NCBI GenBank assembly: GCA_023301405.1
Contig: JALZUX010000278.1
Location: 1 to 10,402 of the forward strand
DNA: 10,402 nucleotides
Direction of reading: 5' to 3'
Source: Granulosicoccaceae bacterium
GTDB lineage: Bacteria; Pseudomonadota; Gammaproteobacteria; Granulosicoccales; Granulosicoccaceae
Made by a program: the position numbers and the translations under genes. Position 1 is the first letter of the stretch. Each line of letters starts with the position of its first letter. The notes under the pieces were generated by a model. It did no database searches, had not been told where the DNA came from, and was given only the letters and a program-made list of their open reading frames with translations. Of this stretch, positions 6,976 through 10,402 are shown piece after piece.

Positions 6976-8103
6976 ATGGATGACATGAAAGTAGGGGTGA
7001 TTGGCTGTGGCAATATATCGACAGCCTACATGCAACTTGCGCCTATGTTTGCAGGCTTTACGATAACCGCTTGTGCGGATATAAACCCTATTGCTGCGCA
7101 ACGGCAGGCACTGGAGTTTGATTGCCAGGCGAAATCCATTGATGAGTTACTTGCCGACCCCGCTATTGGCTTAGTGATTAACCTCACCATTCCGGCGGCA
7201 CATTACAGAGTGTCTGAACAAATTTTACTGGCCGGAAAGCACGTATATTCTGAAAAGCCGTATGTATTATCTACTGCAGAAGGCAAGGCTTTGCGCAAGC
7301 TTGCCAAAGGTAAAGGCTTACAGATTGGTTCAGCACCGGATACTTTTCTGGGTGGGGCACATCAGGCCGCCCGGCAATGTATTGATGATGGCACAGTAGG
7401 CCAAATAGTCGGTGGCAGTTGCTACTTTCAATCCCCGGGAATGGAAGGCTGGCACCCTGATCCAGATTTTTTCTATCAGCCCGGTGGCGGACCAATATTG
7501 GATATGGGGGCCTACTATATAAGTAACCTTGTACAGTTTATGGGGCCGGTGCAGCGAGTGGTTGCGATGTCGAGTAAACCGTTTGCCACCCGCACGATTA
7601 GCAGTGAACCCCGCGCGGGCCAGGCTATTGCGGTAGAGGTTGATACCTCGGTACGGGCGATTCTTGAGTTTCATCAAGGAGCGCAAGTGTCGTTTGCGGC
7701 GAGTTGGGATGTGCGGGCTCACGAGCATAATTGCATGGAGCTCTATGGCACAAAGGGCACGCTGTATGTACCTGACCCGAATCGCTTTGGGGAGCCTGTT
7801 CGCTTTAGTGACGGCGAGACTGAAAATCAGATCGCACCATTGCAAGTAGTAGGCGCTGAAAATTTCGAAGATTTAGATGGCGGGCTCATCGCAAACTATC
7901 GGGGGGTAGGGTTGGCAGATATGGTCGCTGCTATTCATGAAGGAAGGCCACACCGGTGTAATGGTGATCTTGCATTGCATGTTATTGATGTGATGACATC
8001 GATTCTGCACTCTGCTGAAAGTGGCCAGTTTGTCACTCTTGAAACAAGCTGTGAAAGACCTGCGGCGTTAGGTGATGATGCCGCCAGAAGTCTTATGGTC
8101 TAA
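6976..8103 (+). CDS. Gfo/Idh/MocA-family NAD(P)-dependent sugar oxidoreductase
   Basis: This 375-residue oxidoreductase has an N-terminal Rossmann domain opening with VGVIGCGNIS (dinucleotide loop G10, G12). D35 at the end of the second strand favours NAD over NADP. The family's catalytic-lysine motif EKP is at 93-95, and the C-terminal alpha/beta substrate domain carries GGGPILDMGAYY (170-181). In this motif the usual DxGxH histidine is a tyrosine (Y180), as in the common DMGPYY subgroup. Members oxidise or reduce cyclic polyols, sugars or glycosides at a ring carbon. ATG 6976 has GGAG at 6965-6968; ATG 6985 is a possible later start that would keep the Rossmann loop. It sits 3 bases after the TIM-barrel gene, so the two are probably translated together and act in consecutive steps. 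The protein is cytoplasmic. Its exact substrate is unknown; imported glycosides or freed sugars are the natural candidates. Confidence 0.92.
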   Translation: MDDMKVGVIGCGNISTAYMQLAPMFAGFTITACADINPIAAQRQALEFDCQAKSIDELLADPAIGLVINLTIPAAHYRVSEQILLAGKHVYSEKPYVLSTAEGKALRKLAKGKGLQIGSAPDTFLGGAHQAARQCIDDGTVGQIVGGSCYFQSPGMEGWHPDPDFFYQPGGGPILDMGAYYISNLVQFMGPVQRVVAMSSKPFATRTISSEPRAGQAIAVEVDTSVRAILEFHQGAQVSFAASWDVRAHEHNCMELYGTKGTLYVPDPNRFGEPVRFSDGETENQIAPLQVVGAENFEDLDGGLIANYRGVGLADMVAAIHEGRPHRCNGDLALHVIDVMTSILHSAESGQFVTLETSCERPAALGDDAARSLMV

Positions 8104-8105
8104 GC

Positions 8106-8152
8106 GGCAAGCTTTGAATGGCCAGACAATTTTTTGAGTTCTTCTGGCTGCC
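8106..8152 (+). promoter_or_regulatory. Imperfect stem-loop in the oxidoreductase-GH43 gap
   Basis: GCCAGA at 8121-8126 pairs with TCTGGC at 8143-8148, and GGCA at 8106-8109 pairs with TGCC at 8149-8152, leaving an 11-base bulge on the left side and a 16-base loop. No T-run follows, so it does not look like an intrinsic terminator. It could mark a processing point before the glycosidase genes, but the stem is short. Confidence 0.3.
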
Positions 8153-8200
8153 AAATCACTATCCTGAGTCCCCTTTGATAAAACAGCTACGGAGCTCATC

Positions 8201-9820
8201 ATGATTCAAAATCCGATCCTGACGGGCTTCAATCCTGACCCGTCTATTTGTCGGGTCGAGGATGATTTCTATATCGCCACCTCGACGTTTGAGTGGTATC
8301 CCGGGGTGCAGATTTATCACTCTAAAAATTTGGCTGATTGGCGCTTAGTGGCCCGGCCATTGAGCCGCGCCAAGCAGCTTGATATGCGGGGCAATCCTGA
8401 TTCCTGCGGAGTATGGGCGCCGTGCCTGAGTTATTCACAAGGTAAATTCTGGCTTGTTTATACCGATGTAAAAAGATTCGATGGTAATTTTAAGGATGCA
8501 CATAATTATCTGGTGACCAGCGACAGTGTTAGTGGCGACTGGAGTGACCCGGTCACTATGAACTCAAGCGGCTTTGACCCGTCATTGTTTCACGATGATG
8601 ATGGCCGTCAGTGGTTTTTGAATCTGGTGTGGAACCATCGTGCCCCGTCACTGGGTAAAAGCCCTTTGTACAGTCCGTTCGGTGGTATCGTGCTGCAAGA
8701 ATACTCGCATCAACAACAGAAGCTTGTAGGTAACGCGCAACTTATATTCACTGGCAGCGATAAGGGTTTAACTGAAGCCCCGCACTTGTTTAAGCGAAAT
8801 GGATACTATTACCTGGTGGTTGCCGAAGGCGGTACTGGCTACGAGCATGCAGTGACTCATGCGAGATCAAAAAATATTGATGGCCCCTTCGAACTGCACC
8901 CTGACACTTACTTGCTTTCTGCCACTGATGAAAGTGATGGTCAGTTGCAACGCACCGGCCACGGGCAGTACGTTGAAACAAAAAATGCCGAGGCCTACCA
9001 CACCTTTCTATGTTCGCGACCGTTGGCCGGGTTAAAGCGCTCACCCATGGGTCGCGAAACTGGTCTGGCGCGTTGTGAATGGGGTGAAGATGGCTGGCTG
9101 CGTACAGTGCATGGCTCAACGCAAGCCGCATTGCAGATAGAATCTCCCACAGGATTGCCGGCCACCGGCGTGCCAATGAGTGACAACAAATCACCGGTGG
9201 TTGCAAACTTTACCAGCGATCAACTGCCAATAGATTTTCAATGGCTGCGTACACCATATCCTGAGCGACTGTTCTCGCTGACGGCACGTCCGGGTTGTTT
9301 GCGCATCTATGGTCGCGAGTCAATAGGCAGTTGGTTTGAGCAATCGCTGATTGCCCGTCGTCAGCAACATCATCGCTATTGTGTGGTTATCACCCTTGAA
9401 TTTCAGCCAGTGTCTTTTCAGCAAAGCGCCGGTCTAACGGCTTATTATAATCGCTATAAATTTCACTACCTTCAGGTGACCCATGACGAACAACTCGGGC
9501 GGGTGCTTAGCGTAATGACTTGTGACGGTGACTACCCCGATGGCTCACTATGTTTTCCTTCGCCTTTAGTGGCAGTACCTGGTAACGAGGCAATAACACT
9601 ACAGTGTGTTGTTCGTGATGCTGAGCTTACCTTTGCATGGAAAACAGCTGACGACTGGCATCAGATCGGCCCGACCCTTGACGCTTCTGTATTAAGTGAT
9701 GAGGGTGGACGCGGGGAGCATGCCTCTTTCACTGGAGCATTTGTTGGAATGATAGCATTCGACACCTCAGGTGCTGCGCTGCCAGCAGACTTTTCACAGT
9801 TTATTTATACGCCGCTTTAG
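8201..9820 (+). CDS. Cytoplasmic GH43 beta-xylosidase / alpha-L-arabinofuranosidase
   Basis: This 539-residue enzyme aligns by eye along its whole length with GH43 beta-xylosidases such as Selenomonas SXA. The N-terminal five-bladed beta-propeller holds the expected residues: general base D13 in GFNPDPSI, pKa-tuning D126 in GFDPSLFHD, general acid E192 in TEAPHL, plus H254 and R285 (MGRET) of the subsite -1 pocket. From about residue 330 a C-terminal beta-sandwich follows (FQWLRTPYPERLFSLTARPG, then HASFTGAFVG) and ends in ALPADFSQFIYTPL. These enzymes remove xylose, and often arabinose, from the non-reducing ends of short oligosaccharides with inversion. There is no signal peptide, so the substrate must be imported, fitting the transporter upstream. 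GGAG at 8191-8194 lies 6 bases before the ATG. One oddity: C75 stands in WAPC where relatives usually have WAPD. Xylosidase versus arabinofuranosidase preference cannot be decided from sequence. Confidence 0.93.
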   Translation: MIQNPILTGFNPDPSICRVEDDFYIATSTFEWYPGVQIYHSKNLADWRLVARPLSRAKQLDMRGNPDSCGVWAPCLSYSQGKFWLVYTDVKRFDGNFKDAHNYLVTSDSVSGDWSDPVTMNSSGFDPSLFHDDDGRQWFLNLVWNHRAPSLGKSPLYSPFGGIVLQEYSHQQQKLVGNAQLIFTGSDKGLTEAPHLFKRNGYYYLVVAEGGTGYEHAVTHARSKNIDGPFELHPDTYLLSATDESDGQLQRTGHGQYVETKNAEAYHTFLCSRPLAGLKRSPMGRETGLARCEWGEDGWLRTVHGSTQAALQIESPTGLPATGVPMSDNKSPVVANFTSDQLPIDFQWLRTPYPERLFSLTARPGCLRIYGRESIGSWFEQSLIARRQQHHRYCVVITLEFQPVSFQQSAGLTAYYNRYKFHYLQVTHDEQLGRVLSVMTCDGDYPDGSLCFPSPLVAVPGNEAITLQCVVRDAELTFAWKTADDWHQIGPTLDASVLSDEGGRGEHASFTGAFVGMIAFDTSGAALPADFSQFIYTPL

Positions 9821-9856
9821 ATAGTTTCTATTGCCCGTTAATTCGTAGAGAACGCC

Positions 9857-10402
9857 ATGCAATTGCTGAACGACGGTTGGTCTTTGACAAGTCCTGATGG
9901 CGATCAACACGTTCCATTCACGGTGCCTGGTGATGTGCACTCAGCGCTGTTAGCCGCAGGCTTGATTGACGATCCTTATTACCGGGACAATGAACTTAAA
10001 GTTGATTGGGTGAACCAGTCTGAATGGATTATTGAGCGTGTATTTGAAGTTAGTGAAGGTGACTTGCTGCTAAAGAGTTTGTTGGTGCTTGATCAGGTAG
10101 ATTGCATTGCTGATATCAGTATTAACAATTCGCTGGTAGGGTCTGTACAGAGTCAGTTTATTCGATACGTATTTGATGTTCAGCCGCAACTGAAAGTTGG
10201 TTTGAATTCGATCAAAGTGCATTTTCAATCTGCTGTTGTGGTGGCCGCTGACAAGGCTCGTGTATTTCCGTTCGAGCTACCTCATAGCGATAATTGCCGA
10301 ATACCACATTCTAATTTTTTGCGAAAAACTCCTTGCCATGCTGGTTGGGACTGGAACATCTGCCTAATGCCCATTGGTGTCTATGGTGATGTGAAGCTGG
10401 TT
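9857..10402 (+). CDS. GH2 beta-mannosidase, 3' end cut by the window edge
   Basis: An uninterrupted frame of 182 codons runs from ATG 9857 to the last base. The opening LNDGWSL, VPGDVHSALLAAG (23-35), DDPYYRDNE (38-46) and WIIERVFEV are the signature of the N-terminal sugar-binding-like domain of GH2 beta-mannosidases. RKTPCHAGWDW (156-166) matches the family's conserved RK-x-x-CH-x-GWDW segment. The usual length of such enzymes is about 800-900 residues, so the catalytic TIM barrel and its two glutamates lie beyond the window. No signal peptide is visible, implying a cytoplasmic exo-enzyme that releases mannose from beta-manno-oligosaccharides. The start has a weak AGAG at 9847-9850 and lies 36 bases after the GH43 stop, consistent with the same operon. 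A related GH2 activity such as exo-beta-glucosaminidase is less likely given the HxGWDW motif. Confidence 0.9.
   Translation, partial: MQLLNDGWSLTSPDGDQHVPFTVPGDVHSALLAAGLIDDPYYRDNELKVDWVNQSEWIIERVFEVSEGDLLLKSLLVLDQVDCIADISINNSLVGSVQSQFIRYVFDVQPQLKVGLNSIKVHFQSAVVVAADKARVFPFELPHSDNCRIPHSNFLRKTPCHAGWDWNICLMPIGVYGDVKLV

Noticed and set aside
7330..7845. Minus-strand open frame of 171 codons
   Set aside because: It lies wholly inside the well-supported oxidoreductase gene, has no recognisable domain and a composition typical of an antisense shadow.
8790..9206. Minus-strand open frame of 138 codons
   Set aside because: It is antisense to the GH43 gene, whose catalytic residues and full-length family match are clear; nothing supports the antisense frame.

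Overview
The window reads as one sugar-uptake and glycoside-breakdown locus of a Gram-negative bacterium, most likely a gammaproteobacterium from a marine or plant-matter niche. That placement is inferred from the moderate GC content, the classical signal peptide on the binding protein, the GtsABC-like (Pseudomonas/rhizobial type) ABC transporter and the cytoplasmic exo-glycosidases. The sequence does not fix genus or species.

Layout: (1) 1-690, the 3' part of an ankyrin-repeat gene on the + strand, unrelated in content to the rest. (2) 776-1801, a LacI-family regulator on the - strand, convergent with the ankyrin gene and divergent from everything to its right. (3) 1802-1915, a 114-bp divergent regulatory region with a perfect 18-bp palindrome (1879-1896), the likely LacI-family operator. 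(4) 1916-6165, a complete CUT1-type carbohydrate ABC importer: periplasmic binding protein, two permeases and a UgpC/MalK-like ATPase. A strong hairpin (3167-3196) lies between the binding-protein gene and the first permease gene. (5) 6220-8103, a TIM-barrel sugar isomerase/epimerase-like protein followed closely by a Gfo/Idh/MocA NAD(P)-dependent oxidoreductase. (6) 8201-9820, a cytoplasmic GH43 beta-xylosidase/arabinofuranosidase. (7) 9857 to the window end, the 5' third or less of a GH2 beta-mannosidase.

All genes from 1916 onward lie on the + strand with gaps under 100 bp or short overlaps, so they probably form one operon controlled by the divergent LacI-type protein. In the inferred model, the importer brings small plant-cell-wall glycosides (hemicellulose-derived mono- or oligosaccharides) into the cytoplasm, where GH43 and GH2 enzymes remove terminal residues. 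The oxidoreductase/TIM-barrel pair then oxidises and rearranges a sugar or glycoside. No sugar kinase or aldose isomerase is visible, so either the pathway continues to the right or the redox pair replaces the standard entry step.

I found no RNA genes, insertion sequences, CRISPR arrays or phage genes. The gene content is mostly that of a recognisable sugar-utilisation locus. The least settled parts are the substrate and the role of the isomerase/oxidoreductase pair. No gap between genes exceeds 300 bases. The 85 bp between the convergent stops at 690 and 776 show no convincing terminator.
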